A stretch of DNA of 55,520 nucleotides from contig MPUH01000421.1 of NCBI GenBank assembly GCA_001970955.1, positions 1 to 55,520 of the forward strand, written 5' to 3'. The DNA comes from Stentor coeruleus (Eukaryota > Ciliophora > Heterotrichea > Heterotrichida > Stentoridae). This document shows positions 32,074 to 42,171 of the stretch, piece after piece; within the stretch, counting starts at the first letter, position 1; each line of letters opens with the position of its first letter. The translations under genes were made by a program, and so were the position numbers. Under the pieces are notes generated by a model. It worked only from the letters and a program-made list of their open reading frames with translations, did no database searches and was not told the DNA's origin.

Positions 32074-32712
32074 ATGGATACTAACTTCTATGATCTCTCA
32101 ATCCTCCTTGGGTACTCAAATGTAGAAAAAATCATTGCAAAAGAGAATATAAAAAATGTTGACTTTTTCTCATCATCCCTTTCTCCATTCGCCAAATCTT
32201 TACCTGTACTTTTCTTACAACTAGAAAAAATTAAAAGTGAAATTCGAAAAACTATCCATCCATCTATTTATCTTTTACAACTTATGAAATCAGAATCTTA
32301 TAAAAGTGGCCAGTGTTTGATATGTGATAGACAATTTTCTCAAGTTAAAAACCATTACAGGTCAATTCATTGTCTAACTTTAACTGAAGTTGAAGCTTTT
32401 TACTCTATAGTCGGAGATTTTTCTATGTTTTTTATACCAATTGAGCTTAAACAGCCTGAAAACCCAACAACTATTGGGAAAATTAAAGAACAAATTGAAA
32501 AGTTTAAAAGTGTTCCTGTTGAAAAAAAACAAGATCCTAATGATGAAAATACTCACGGTTTCTATGTTGTAAAAAATAACACTACAAATGCTACTATTTT
32601 TATATGTATTGATTGTGGTTTAATGATGGAAAATAATCAAAAAGTAAAGCATAGAAAATATCATTCAAAAAATAAGGTAAACGAGGGTAAAAAAATTGAC
32701 TGTAAAGAATGA
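32074..32712 (+). CDS. Two-finger C2H2 zinc-finger protein
   Basis: 212 residues. Finger 1 is C81/C84/H94/H99 (CLICDRQF...NHYRSIH) and finger 2 is C178/C181/H193/H197 (CIDCGLMM...KHRKYH). Both have the CxxC and H-x3/4-H spacing of C2H2 fingers but lack the classic TGEKP linker and lie 80 residues apart, so nucleic-acid binding is plausible but unproven. The remaining sequence is Lys/Ile-rich without another domain. This is the only gene in the window whose frame ends in TGA; the next in-frame stop is a TAG about ten codons later. The start ATG is the first in frame. Family beyond C2H2 is unknown. Confidence 0.7.
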   Translation: MDTNFYDLSILLGYSNVEKIIAKENIKNVDFFSSSLSPFAKSLPVLFLQLEKIKSEIRKTIHPSIYLLQLMKSESYKSGQCLICDRQFSQVKNHYRSIHCLTLTEVEAFYSIVGDFSMFFIPIELKQPENPTTIGKIKEQIEKFKSVPVEKKQDPNDENTHGFYVVKNNTTNATIFICIDCGLMMENNQKVKHRKYHSKNKVNEGKKIDCKE

Positions 32713-33848
32713 ATTAAGTTTAAAATAGAAAATCGTTTTTAGAGATAATAAATATTGTTTATTTTTTTGATTGATATAGATATTATTTAAATGAAATTTC
32801 CTTACGGTGGAATTGTAAATTATATAATTTGTGAATTTATATAGAAAATTAGTGGCAATACTAAAAAAGAAATTGTGATTGGGTTTAAGATATTAAATAT
32901 TAGTTTGCACAAAACTAGGATTTTTTTTAATATATATGAAGTAAGAAACAGGCATTAATTTTTTAATATATATTCTATCATAAAGTATATGAAAATTTTA
33001 TGATCACTAATTAAAATTAAAAGTTTAATAAGTAATCAAGTTAAGCTAGTAAATTATTATTATCACCATAAAGATTGATCTCTAATAATTTAGGAGATTT
33101 TTGAGAATAGCTTTAGAATGCTCTATGAGCCAAAATCTCACATGATTATTTTTTAATTTATTTATACTTAACACTTACTAAAATCATATGCTAAGCTATT
33201 AATTATTTAATTTTAATACATCGAATATGCAAGTATGAATTTCCGGTTTTGAAAATAAATGACAATGCTTATATGCATTTTTATAATAACTGCGCTTGAT
33301 TTTGTAAACATTTGATTATTAATTTGATATTTAAATATTTTTTATATGCAAGTTTCTATAGCAAACAATAAAATGATTTTCAATTTTAAATAAACTTTTG
33401 CATATAATTTTATACTTATAAAATTAAATATCATCTACAATAAGACAAGGCTTGGATTTTACTTTACGGGCCACGAAACTTATTTTATGGAAGATTTTCA
33501 ATCAAATGATGATAATGGAATATTTAATTTTAACTTTAAAACTTCAAATAACATCAACTTTACGCAGAACTTACAAAGATATCCAAAAAGAGCTAAGTAT
33601 AAGTAAATCTCATAGTGAAACTAGCACCCAATACAATATTAAGTTAATCATAATTATGTGATTCTTAAGTTGCACACAAAATATTAACTATGCTAATGAT
33701 AAAATTATAATTCCAAACTGAACTTTGCATTCTTTAACACAAACACATTCAGTTTCTATGTATTCCAAACTCAAACCATCAAGACTTTTGGAATATTTTT
33801 CAAAAACTCCAAACATACTATCTTTCCCGTAAACACTAGTTTATCTAT
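32713..33848. other. Intergenic, 1.1 kb, mostly AT-rich
   Basis: Very AT-rich throughout. The only protein-like text is a 39-codon frame at 33487-33606 (plus strand) beginning MEDFQSNDDNGIFNFNFK and ending in basic residues. It is polar rather than AT-biased hydrophobic, so it might be a tiny gene or a relic. The overlapping 69-codon frame at 33452-33661 is less convincing. No RNA gene was seen. Confidence 0.35.
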
Positions 33849-35003
33849 TTAGTTATTAACCTTTCTATAATTATCTGGTTCGTATACTGCAATAAAACTA
33901 GTAACTATAAGTAATTCAGCCAATGCACAAATCCAAAGCCCAGTAAGTTCAACATAGTTTTCGAAAGCATGACAAGCTCCCATAAGCAAAATTAAGACAA
34001 TTGGATAGGTAAAATAAGCTAAATTCATAGAAAAGGGATGATGAATTGCTGGATGGGTGTTGTATAAGGCTAATAAAGTCATTGGAAGACTTGATAGAAG
34101 TGTTACTGAAGTGCAGATACTTAAAATAATGTTGATTGATTTAGTTTTGAATAGAAATGCCCACATAAATAGACTTAAAGTGGATATAACTAGGGCTACT
34201 CTGAGTATCATAGCAAAATGCTGAGATTTTTTAAAAGTGAACAACATAAACAATGAACCTAAATATCCACAGACCCCAAATATAGCTTGCATTACGTCTA
34301 ATTCGGTATCAGAGTAGCCAGCTCTTTTTTCGATAATTTGAAAATTTGCTAGTATAAAGTAAATAATCCCTATTTGAGCAGAGGTTGCAATATAAAGGAC
34401 ACATCTTTGCTGATTTTCAAAGATTGTTTTCCAGGATTCAAAAAAGCTTTTATACCCATCTCTAGTGTGTTTATCCCTTTCAGTAAACATTAGAAACAGC
34501 ACTCCAATAACAGAAGTTAAAAAAGCTTCAGTCAAAATCATATTCTTATCAGTGATAAAAGATTTCAAAGACATAGCCAAGCAAATCCCAAGTGGATGGC
34601 CTAAAGAAGACAGAATCAAAGCTAATAATTGCTGATGAGCTGGAAAGTATTTAACTGATAAAACCCCAGAGCCAGGGATGATCAATCCACTAATTAATAC
34701 GATAATAGTATGTCCACTTGCTTCTGTCCAGTCATACATATTAAAGTACTTAAGCCACAAACTCATAATCAACAATAACCACGCAACCCAATTGCTCCAA
34801 TAAAAACTCATCCATATGAATCTATATGAAATAGGTCCTGAAATTATATATAAAACTGGATACAAAGCATACAATATGTTTTTAGTGAACTCAGAACTAT
34901 CAGTAGCGATTTCAAAAATATCTGGAAATACACTGAAGTAATGCATCCCTATAATTATGTTCAGATAAGTGTAGCAAAAAAGGGTCATCCATCTATCTAC
35001 CAT
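33849..35003 (-). CDS. Major facilitator superfamily transporter, SLC49/FLVCR-like
   Basis: About 384 residues from the preferred start MVDRWMTLFCYTY, with roughly 11-12 hydrophobic helices. The N-terminal half resembles SLC49 proteins (FLVCR, MFSD7, DIRC2): a 'RW..L' opening helix, a GLIIPGSGVLSVKYFPAHQQ segment equivalent to the conserved loop and 'WFP..ER' site, then LGHPLGICLA. A basic cytosolic loop (TERDKHTRDGYKSF) separates the two halves. SLC49 members carry heme, choline or other small solutes; the substrate here cannot be inferred. An upstream in-frame ATG at 35066 would begin one base after the neighbouring gene's stop and add 21 hydrophobic residues, so I prefer the internal Met at 35003. 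Stop is TAA. Confidence 0.85.
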   Translation of the reverse strand: MVDRWMTLFCYTYLNIIIGMHYFSVFPDIFEIATDSSEFTKNILYALYPVLYIISGPISYRFIWMSFYWSNWVAWLLLIMSLWLKYFNMYDWTEASGHTIIVLISGLIIPGSGVLSVKYFPAHQQLLALILSSLGHPLGICLAMSLKSFITDKNMILTEAFLTSVIGVLFLMFTERDKHTRDGYKSFFESWKTIFENQQRCVLYIATSAQIGIIYFILANFQIIEKRAGYSDTELDVMQAIFGVCGYLGSLFMLFTFKKSQHFAMILRVALVISTLSLFMWAFLFKTKSINIILSICTSVTLLSSLPMTLLALYNTHPAIHHPFSMNLAYFTYPIVLILLMGACHAFENYVELTGLWICALAELLIVTSFIAVYEPDNYRKVNN

Positions 35004-35067
35004 ATTATAAGAAAGCTTATAAACTTTAATCAAAAAAAATATATAGGAGTTGATTAAGATATACATA

Positions 35068-35778
35068 CTAAGACATTTCCATTAAGAGTTTTTTGCTAAG
35101 CATAGCTGAATAGATTGAATTCATCTTTGGAGATTTCATCATAGTTTCTAGTTCTTTACTTGCATGCTCTTTTAGAACTTGAGTGTTTTGGAGACGTTTT
35201 AGTAGTTCCATTTCTAGTCTTTCCATACCTTCAACTTCTCTGACCATTTCGTTTTTGATTTTCTCATTGTCTTCAATTTTTTTCCAATATACTTCACGGC
35301 CTGCTTCGCTTTTTTTCTGAATGAAATCGAGGATTTTTGCCCTTCCTCTGAATTTCTCAGTCTGAACCTGTTGCTTTTTTTTCTTGTTTTCGCGATATAG
35401 AGATTCCATGTTATCTTGGATGTTTCGAATATTATATTCTCTTTGGTTTTTGACTTGGTAAGCTTCTTCTTGTTTTGAATGAAAAATAGCTGAACGAAGC
35501 CTTGAACGTTCTTCTTTTTCTACTTCTCGCATTCGGTTGTATGCATCTCTTTTTTCGCTTATTGCCCTTTCTCTTTCTATTTTGGCTTCTTGTTGTTTTA
35601 TGAAGTGATATTGTTGTTCTTGCTTGATTTTAGAAAACATTTTTGCTTTACGTTTGGTTTCTTGAATTTTTTTCCAAGTTTTTTCGTCTTCTAATTGTAA
35701 GAGCTTTATCCGGTTTGCTAGGAGCTGTGCATCCTGCTGGAGATGCTTTCGCTCTTTCTTTATTTCAGTTAAATTCAT
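35068..35778 (-). CDS. Highly charged coiled-coil protein, 236 residues
   Basis: Nearly the whole protein is a charged helix rich in Glu, Lys, Gln and Arg (for example 'KQQEAKIERERAISEKRDAY'), with few hydrophobics. This is typical of single-alpha-helix or coiled-coil structural proteins of cilia and basal bodies. No catalytic or membrane feature is seen and no family is recognised. The stop is TAG at 35068-35070. The frame of the MFS gene on the same strand opens immediately downstream, but no 15-16 nt intron would join them, so they are treated as two genes. Its 5' flank faces the divergent DUF1015 gene. Confidence 0.75.
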   Translation of the reverse strand: MNLTEIKKERKHLQQDAQLLANRIKLLQLEDEKTWKKIQETKRKAKMFSKIKQEQQYHFIKQQEAKIERERAISEKRDAYNRMREVEKEERSRLRSAIFHSKQEEAYQVKNQREYNIRNIQDNMESLYRENKKKKQQVQTEKFRGRAKILDFIQKKSEAGREVYWKKIEDNEKIKNEMVREVEGMERLEMELLKRLQNTQVLKEHASKELETMMKSPKMNSIYSAMLSKKLLMEMS

Positions 35779-36292
35779 GTTGGAAAATATTATTGTTGGA
35801 AATTGATTATTTTATAAGGAGAAATTAAGGATATTTTAAAGCATTAAGTCTATTTATACAAATTATAGTAATTCCGAATTTATTACCCAAAAGACTGTAT
35901 ACTAATTTCAAGATTTCCATCATAGACATAATCATTTAAATACATAAAATCTTGTTCAATACAACTAAAATCTTTTTAACTATACCATTCAGCGATTTAT
36001 CTCCACTAAAATAATCAAAATTCTGTTATAAACTAATATTCCTTAAAACTTTATTACAAATCTTCAAACTCACAACAACAGCCAATCTCTTTTCAACAAA
36101 TTAAACAAATCCTATACAATTTTTCCCTTAACTAAAAAATTGTCTTCACATCATAAATCTAATTCTAAAACTCTAAACTAGCTCTTACTATTGAATATTT
36201 TCCTATGAAAGTCAAACTCTCTTATAAAGTCCTCTCAATATAATATTTCGACAATTTTTATGGTCATATTATTAAGCCACATATATTAAGAA
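35779..36292. other. Divergent intergenic region
   Basis: Roughly 0.5 kb, AT- and pyrimidine-rich, between divergent genes, so it should contain two promoters. No specific element was recognised and no open frame is supported. Confidence 0.5.
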
Positions 36293-37537
36293 ATGGTGAA
36301 AATCAGTGCTTTCAGAGGATATGTAGTTGAACAAACTCTAGCTCAGAGACTTATAGCTCCACCTTATGATGTGCTAGATAGTACCGAAGCCCGAGCTATG
36401 GCTGAAGGCAATGAGTATTCTTTCCTCCATTGCAACAAGCCAGAAATTGATTTGGCAATAGATGTCGACGTGTATTCAGACATAGTCTACGAAACAGGTC
36501 GTAAAAACCTTATGTCTTTTATTGAAAAAAACTGGCTTGTCCATGAAGCTCAGCCAATAGTTTATATCTATGCAATTACCATGAATGGAAGGACCCAATA
36601 CGGAGTTGTGGCTGCAGCTTCAGTTGATGACTATGAAAACAAACTCATCAAAAAGCATGAGCTAACTAGGAAAAAGAAAGAAGAAGACAGGACCAAACTT
36701 ACAGATATACAAGGAGCTAACGTTGGACCTGTATTTTTAACTTATAGAAATTGTGACAGAATTGATGCAATCACACAAATTGTCACATCAAGTGGAGCAT
36801 TTGTTGATGTTGTTACTGATGATCAAGTAAGACATACATTTTGGAAATGTTCTGTTGAAGAAACTCATGAACTTGTTGATGCTTTTGCTAATATACCTTG
36901 CACTTATATTGCTGATGGGCATCATAGAGCAGCTTCAGCTTATAATGTTTGCAAATTAAGGAGACAAAGAGCTTTGGATAAGGGTGTTGTTGTTGATCCT
37001 AATGACGATTGCAACTTTTTCTTAGCGATTCACTTCCCTGATAATCAACTGAAGATCATGGATTATAATAGGGTTTTGAAAGACCTTAATGGGAATAGCC
37101 CGGATGAGTTCCTTAGTAAACTTGCAGAGAACTTTGAGATTTTTGATATAGAAGACCCTCATCCTAAGCAAAAACACGAATTTTCTTTGTTCTTGAATGG
37201 GAAATGGACTGGAATGCGACTTAAGGCTGATAAGATCATAGGAACTGACCCTGTGAGCAATTTGGACTCTTATTTACTTACAAAATGGTGTTTAGCCCCA
37301 ATTATTGGTATTGAAGATCTTACTACTAGTGAGAGAATTGACTTTGTTGGGGGAATCAGAGGACTTGGAGAATTAGAAAAACGATGCAGGGAAGATTGTG
37401 TTGCTGCTATTGCTTTGTATCCTGTTCAAGTTGATGAAGTTATGAGTATTGCTGATCATGAACAGATCATGCCACCAAAGTCCACTTGGTTTGAACCCAA
37501 ACCCAGATCTGGAATGGTCGTTAAGGTATTTAATTAG
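36293..37537 (+). CDS. DUF1015 family protein
   Basis: 414 residues and full length for DUF1015. Family hallmarks are the opening FRGYVV...IAPPYDVLD (7-29), GNEYSFLH...KPEIDL near 39-53, and the ADGHHRAASAY block near 207-217. A DCNFFLAIHFPDNQLKIMDYNR segment and a C-terminal VGGIRGLGELE region follow. DUF1015 is common in bacteria and patchy in protists. The His-rich ADGHHR motif looks like an active or metal site, but the biochemical activity is not established; in bacteria the gene often sits near serine-metabolism genes. No targeting peptide is evident. The coding sequence looks less AT-biased than its flanks, as expected for a well-expressed gene. Stop is TAG. Confidence 0.92.
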   Translation: MVKISAFRGYVVEQTLAQRLIAPPYDVLDSTEARAMAEGNEYSFLHCNKPEIDLAIDVDVYSDIVYETGRKNLMSFIEKNWLVHEAQPIVYIYAITMNGRTQYGVVAAASVDDYENKLIKKHELTRKKKEEDRTKLTDIQGANVGPVFLTYRNCDRIDAITQIVTSSGAFVDVVTDDQVRHTFWKCSVEETHELVDAFANIPCTYIADGHHRAASAYNVCKLRRQRALDKGVVVDPNDDCNFFLAIHFPDNQLKIMDYNRVLKDLNGNSPDEFLSKLAENFEIFDIEDPHPKQKHEFSLFLNGKWTGMRLKADKIIGTDPVSNLDSYLLTKWCLAPIIGIEDLTTSERIDFVGGIRGLGELEKRCREDCVAAIALYPVQVDEVMSIADHEQIMPPKSTWFEPKPRSGMVVKVFN

Positions 37538-38220
37538 GCTTAGACAATATATAAAAATAGAGTATCTTAGTTTCTTTTTTATTGTTAATATGGTATGAAA
37601 TGAAATATGATATTTTTCAATGTTTTTGATTGTATTTAGGAATATTTTGTAAGCTGAAAAAATACATAAACTAAAATTTACTTGAATTTGTATTTAGATC
37701 TTAAAGTTATTTTAATATTTGCCATTTCTTTTGAAAATATTAGAGTTTAATCAAATTATATAAACTATTCTATTATCTTAGTTCATTTGAGAGTTATATA
37801 TATACATCTGATACTAAATCAGTTCTACCTTGATGCTATCTTAGTGTTATCCTCTAGTAACACAATAAAAATATATTATTTACGTATGATTTAAAACACT
37901 TTATTATAAACTAATTTTACAATTTTCCTTCAAAAAATTACTCATTTCTAAATCTTATATTAAACACTTATTAACGATTATTACAGATTATCATATTTTT
38001 TTTCAAACAATCTTCTAAACTTTAATCATTCAATAAAATAATTTTAATTTTAAAACCCTTTCCTTAGTTCACATATTAGAGTAAATAGCGTAATAAACCA
38101 AAGCCTAATACTCAAATACATTAAGTAATATTATAAAATATTATAAAATATTTATCAATCAAGAAACTGGTATATATTCCACTTAAAATTAAAGCAATCA
38201 TTCTAGTATCAATAATCACT
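37538..38220. other. Intergenic, about 0.7 kb
   Basis: AT-rich spacer between two same-strand genes. It contains short A/T tandem motifs (ATTATAAAAT-like, near 38130-38150) but no supported gene or RNA. Confidence 0.5.
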
Positions 38221-38646
38221 ATGTCTATAGAATTGAATATAATAAAAATGACTGAGGACTACGAATCAGCATCTTCTAAAAGAGGTAGGTGGACAAAAGA
38301 GGAGCAAAACCTCTTCAACCTAGCTTTTCAATGGCATGGTAAAGACTGGAAGAAACTTTCAGAAATAATCCAAACCCGTTCAATAGTGCAAATTCGGTCT
38401 CACGCTCAGAAATATTGTAAGAAAGTTGAAAGCCATCAAAGCAAAGAATCTTCAATCCCAAAAGTTTACGTTATAGAAGGAGCTTTGAACGAACTAAACG
38501 ATTATGTGTCGACTTATTGCTCGAATTCGTATAAAAAATATCTCGATTTCCAGCAAGCACTCATGTACTCCCAATTTCCTCAATCAGAACCTTTTGAGAA
38601 CAAGTCTTGTGAGGCTTCATTAAAAGCAGAATTACATCATAGCTAA
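38221..38646 (+). CDS. Single-repeat SHAQKY-type Myb protein
   Basis: 141 residues. A single Myb/SANT-like domain spans about 20-70: RGRWTKEEQNLF (first helix with Trp24), GKDWKKLSEII (second Trp), and the third helix 'TRSIVQIRSHAQKYCKKV' containing the diagnostic SHAQKY[FC] motif at 60-66. In plants, slime moulds and protists, this class binds DNA as a one-repeat transcription factor. The rest is short and polar without a recognisable activation domain. A second in-frame Met at residue 10 (38248) is an alternative start that would still keep the whole domain. It is convergent with the kinesin gene, with 43 bases between the two stops. Confidence 0.92.
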   Translation: MSIELNIIKMTEDYESASSKRGRWTKEEQNLFNLAFQWHGKDWKKLSEIIQTRSIVQIRSHAQKYCKKVESHQSKESSIPKVYVIEGALNELNDYVSTYCSNSYKKYLDFQQALMYSQFPQSEPFENKSCEASLKAELHHS

Positions 38647-38689
38647 TTCTTATATATTTTATCTTCTATCTAAAATGCTTAATTGATTC

Positions 38690-41053
38690 TTAGTTTTTTT
38701 TGCAAGCATCTTCATGCTTTTTAAGTCTTTTTTTAGTTTCATCAAGTTCTTTTTTCAACTCTTCATAGGAAAGTCTGTAAGTTTCGCACATATCGTTTGA
38801 CTTCATCATGTTTTCTTGCATAATATTCATTTTTTCCTTAAGGCTGCCTAGTGATTTTATCACATCTTTTTTTACTCCAGTTATATGCTGAGCCTTCTGT
38901 GTTAAGAAATATAATAGTTTTTCTTGAAAGCGAATTGACATTCTCTGCATATTTTTCATTGTCATGTATACTTCTTCTGTAATAAATTTTAGTTGTGCAG
39001 TTTTTGTTTTTTCATTGTTGATGAATTCTTGGTGGATTTTCGATAAGATTTTTATATTGTTTAATAAGGAATCCTTTTCTTCAATGACTTCATCATATTT
39101 GGCCAGTAAATCATTGTATCTGTTTTGCAAATAAGTGTTATTGTCTTTTAAGATTTTGAATTCTTGACTATGATTTTCAGTCTCACCACGAATCCTCACG
39201 CTTTCCTTGGCAATATGTGAAGCTTTTTTAGTTAAAGTCCCTAGTTTGTTTAAAAGACTGGTTTTTTCAGCTATAAGCTTATCACGTTCAATACTTAAGG
39301 CAGCTAGATTACCTCTAACAATATTGTTCTCAGTTTCATATTCTTCAATGGTTCTACGAAAATTCTCTTCATCTTTTCTAATCATTTGCTCATATTTCGA
39401 ATAAGTCTCTATAGATTTTTCATCTAAGTTGCAAACCAGCATTTCCTTCTCGTTTTTGGCTTTTTCAGCAGTTAAAGCTCTTTGTAAGTCTTCAATCTCA
39501 GCATTCATTTGACTTATCCTTATCTGCCTATCATTTCTTTCTTGCTCCAGCTGTTCCCTTGCTTTTTTCAATTCGTGTTTCGCATTAGTATTTTTATTTT
39601 CATAATCCAAAATCTGCATTTTTAAATGCTGGTTATTTACTTCTAACTCTGAGACAATCTTATCATAATCATCCAACTGTTTCTTATGATCTGTTTCTTT
39701 TTTCCTGATTTCTTCTGTATAATAAGCTTTAAGTTTAGAAATTTCTTCTTTATGCAATTGTTCAAAAGCAGAAATGTTAATATCCTTACCTTTAGCTTTA
39801 AGTTCTTCAATAGTGATAGCAAGCTCAGCCTTATCATCATTTGCGCATTCTAATTCTGAAACAAGTTTATTAATTCTCTCAGTGAGTTGTGCTTTTTCTA
39901 TAATCCACATGCTATTCCCATCGTTAATTCTATCAAGTTCAGCTTGTAACTGTGCACATAAAGCTTTATAATCAACTTTTATATTCAATTCTGGTCTGTT
40001 TTCCACTTTCATTGCTCTGGAGCCGAACTGCAGTGAAGAAACACTTTCTTGGAAATGGGCAAGACTCGGTCCAATAGTCACAACCAAAGATGTTTTTGAG
40101 TTTCCTCCTAGTGAATCTTCAAGTAAACGTGTGAGTTTTGAATCTCTAAAAGGAACATATTTACCTTTTTTATCAGCAAGAGCTTGTATACAGTTACCAA
40201 GGGCAAGTAAGGCAAGATTGATATTCTTAGCTTCATCAAGCCTGCTACCAGCAGCTTTAGACTTACTAACTCTTTCACTTCCAGCCAAGTCAACAAGGTA
40301 AAGTGTGCTTTTTGTCATGCTTTGATCTGGTTTTTCTCCTCTTTTTTCCAGTTCTTCTAACTGTTCTCCAGAATACTTAACACGCTTTTCGATCTTTATC
40401 ATATAAACTGCATGAGAACGACTTGAATGAGAATTCATACTTGTAAAAGCTGTATTTCTGTTTTTATCACCTTGGTTCATAAGTTCCATACAGTCACGAA
40501 CTGATGATACTGGAGTCCAAGTTATTCCAGATAGGTAAAGGCCTTCTTCAGGGTCTTCTCGAATACGAATAGGTTTGTCAGCATTAGGATTTATAAGATC
40601 TTGAAGCATTTCCATGTAAATTTGCAAAAAACCAACTGTTATTGTGAACCCATGTGTATGACAAGACTGGATATACTCAAAGATTTGCTGGGCCGAACGA
40701 GGAATTATCCCTTGTAACTCCCCTGAACTGCCTATCATTGTGAATGTTTTACCAGTGCCTGTTTGACCATAGCTGAAGATAGTCCCATTGTAACCTTCAA
40801 TAACAGAACTTACGACAGGTTCAGCCACTCGATTGAATACATCGTCTTGTCTTGAGGTTGCATCAAAAACAGAGTCAAAATTAAATGACTTTTTGTCGTA
40901 CTCTTTTCTAAGGATTAAAGTCCCTCGGCTATCGTCAGTAAACTCTACAGAGGTTTCACGACCATACCGAGATATGTCTTCGTCGTTGAAAGGACGGATT
41001 CTAACATGGACCATTACACGCTCAACCTTAGCCTTTTTCCCTTCTTCTTGCAT
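38690..41053 (-). CDS. N-terminal-motor kinesin, ARK/KINUA-like
   Basis: 787 residues. The motor domain spans about 10-352, with P-loop GQTGTGKT (96-103), switch I NSHSSRSH (207-214), switch II DLAGSE (255-260), and VPFRDSKLTRLLEDSLGG (300-317). The motor ends in FGSRAMKVENRPELN and then VDYKALCAQLQAELDRI. The 'RAMKVEN' neck followed by '.DY..LC..L' is characteristic of the ungrouped ARK/KINUA kinesins of plants and protists. Plant members carry C-terminal armadillo repeats; here there are none, only coiled coil from about 365 to the end. The catalytic residues are intact, so it should be an active plus-end-directed motor that dimerises through its stalk. Cargo is unknown. Subfamily assignment is moderate; kinesin is certain. 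Confidence 0.96.
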   Translation of the reverse strand: MQEEGKKAKVERVMVHVRIRPFNDEDISRYGRETSVEFTDDSRGTLILRKEYDKKSFNFDSVFDATSRQDDVFNRVAEPVVSSVIEGYNGTIFSYGQTGTGKTFTMIGSSGELQGIIPRSAQQIFEYIQSCHTHGFTITVGFLQIYMEMLQDLINPNADKPIRIREDPEEGLYLSGITWTPVSSVRDCMELMNQGDKNRNTAFTSMNSHSSRSHAVYMIKIEKRVKYSGEQLEELEKRGEKPDQSMTKSTLYLVDLAGSERVSKSKAAGSRLDEAKNINLALLALGNCIQALADKKGKYVPFRDSKLTRLLEDSLGGNSKTSLVVTIGPSLAHFQESVSSLQFGSRAMKVENRPELNIKVDYKALCAQLQAELDRINDGNSMWIIEKAQLTERINKLVSELECANDDKAELAITIEELKAKGKDINISAFEQLHKEEISKLKAYYTEEIRKKETDHKKQLDDYDKIVSELEVNNQHLKMQILDYENKNTNAKHELKKAREQLEQERNDRQIRISQMNAEIEDLQRALTAEKAKNEKEMLVCNLDEKSIETYSKYEQMIRKDEENFRRTIEEYETENNIVRGNLAALSIERDKLIAEKTSLLNKLGTLTKKASHIAKESVRIRGETENHSQEFKILKDNNTYLQNRYNDLLAKYDEVIEEKDSLLNNIKILSKIHQEFINNEKTKTAQLKFITEEVYMTMKNMQRMSIRFQEKLLYFLTQKAQHITGVKKDVIKSLGSLKEKMNIMQENMMKSNDMCETYRLSYEELKKELDETKKRLKKHEDACKKN

Positions 41054-42171
41054 TATTTATAGAGAAGTAAAAATTATGATGTTTAATTTGAATTCTTTAA
41101 TTATGGACAGCTTGGCTTGCATACCCAAACTATTTTGAACGTTTTAGGCTGAATATTTACTAAGGATTTCTCTTTAGAAAATCTAGTCTAAAAAATAAAA
41201 CTGAATATGGCTGGCTAATTAATTATGTGCTATAGTAAACATTATAAGAATAATTAATAAGGGTGGATTGAGTAATTTTTTTTAAAATTTGAAACTTAAA
41301 TTAAAGAAAGAATATGCTTGATACTGAAACTACAACTTTTATGCTAGGTAAATGAATTTGAATATTATCATAATAAACTTGTTCTGACTTTTAAGATAAT
41401 AGAATACTAAATAAGTTTTTTATGCACAAAGTCATATTCAGTAGCATTGAAGTTGCATAAAAGTGCTAGGAGTGCTTTAATATATTAACTGTAAAACCGA
41501 TATTTTATCTAAAACTGATTTAAAAATTATGCATTTACATTTTGATTTTCTTGAAGGCTTGCTTCATTCATAGTAATCAAACTTTCTTGTAATTGTATAA
41601 TTCAACTTTTTAAATCAGAGATTTATATATAGTGGAGCCTGCTAAGATGTACTGTTTAGTTGTAAACCTGTTAAGCTGCATGATTTTGAAATTTTTTTAA
41701 AATTTCTCTATCTTAAAGCCTACAGACTTAAACCTGAACCTTTGCACATGTCCATTCCATCTAATAATCTTTTCAATGTGTTTAGCCATTATACTACATA
41801 GTTTTGTTAGGAGTAGTTCTTATTGAGTTAAGGTTAAATTCAAGTTTTGATCTTGGCTTAGCCACTATAAATCTCGATGATGTTAGTGTTTTGAACATTG
41901 AAGTTTCTTTTTATGATCCGCTGGTTTCTGATATTTTTGATGTGAAAATGGGCAAATCTTGTGTGCATTAGCTAATTTTTTAGGGATTCATCTAAAGATG
42001 CTAGAATTTTAGTTAATGATACTGAGCACGGAATTATTAGGGATTCTTGATTTCCCGCTCATAAAATCTTCAAATATGAAGTTCTTGTATTATCAACTGT
42101 AATTAAATATATGTTCTTTGAAAAAATAGGATGCAATTGAGATTTACTTTGATTTAATAGATAACATAAAG
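41054..42171. other. Intergenic 1.1 kb with decayed coding text
   Basis: The first 550 bases are AT-rich with nothing recognised. From about 41645 to 42140 on the plus strand, protein-like segments appear in successive frames: MYCLVVNLLSCMILKFF, then LNSSFDLGLATINLDDV and IEVSFYDPLVSDIFDVKMGK, then DSSKDARILVNDTEHGIIRD and KIFKYEVLVL. They are separated by stops and shifts that no 15-16 nt intron removes. I read this as a decayed gene of unknown family, at low confidence. Confidence 0.35.

Noticed and set aside
33487..33606. 39-codon plus-strand ORF starting MEDFQSNDD
   Set aside because: Composition is plausible for a peptide, but it is too short, has no homologue I recognise and no 15-16 nt intron extending it; mentioned only in the intergenic entry.
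35040..35100. Fusion of the coiled-coil and MFS genes by splicing
   Set aside because: No 15-16 nt GT...AG interval spans the TAG, and the products are unrelated in type.
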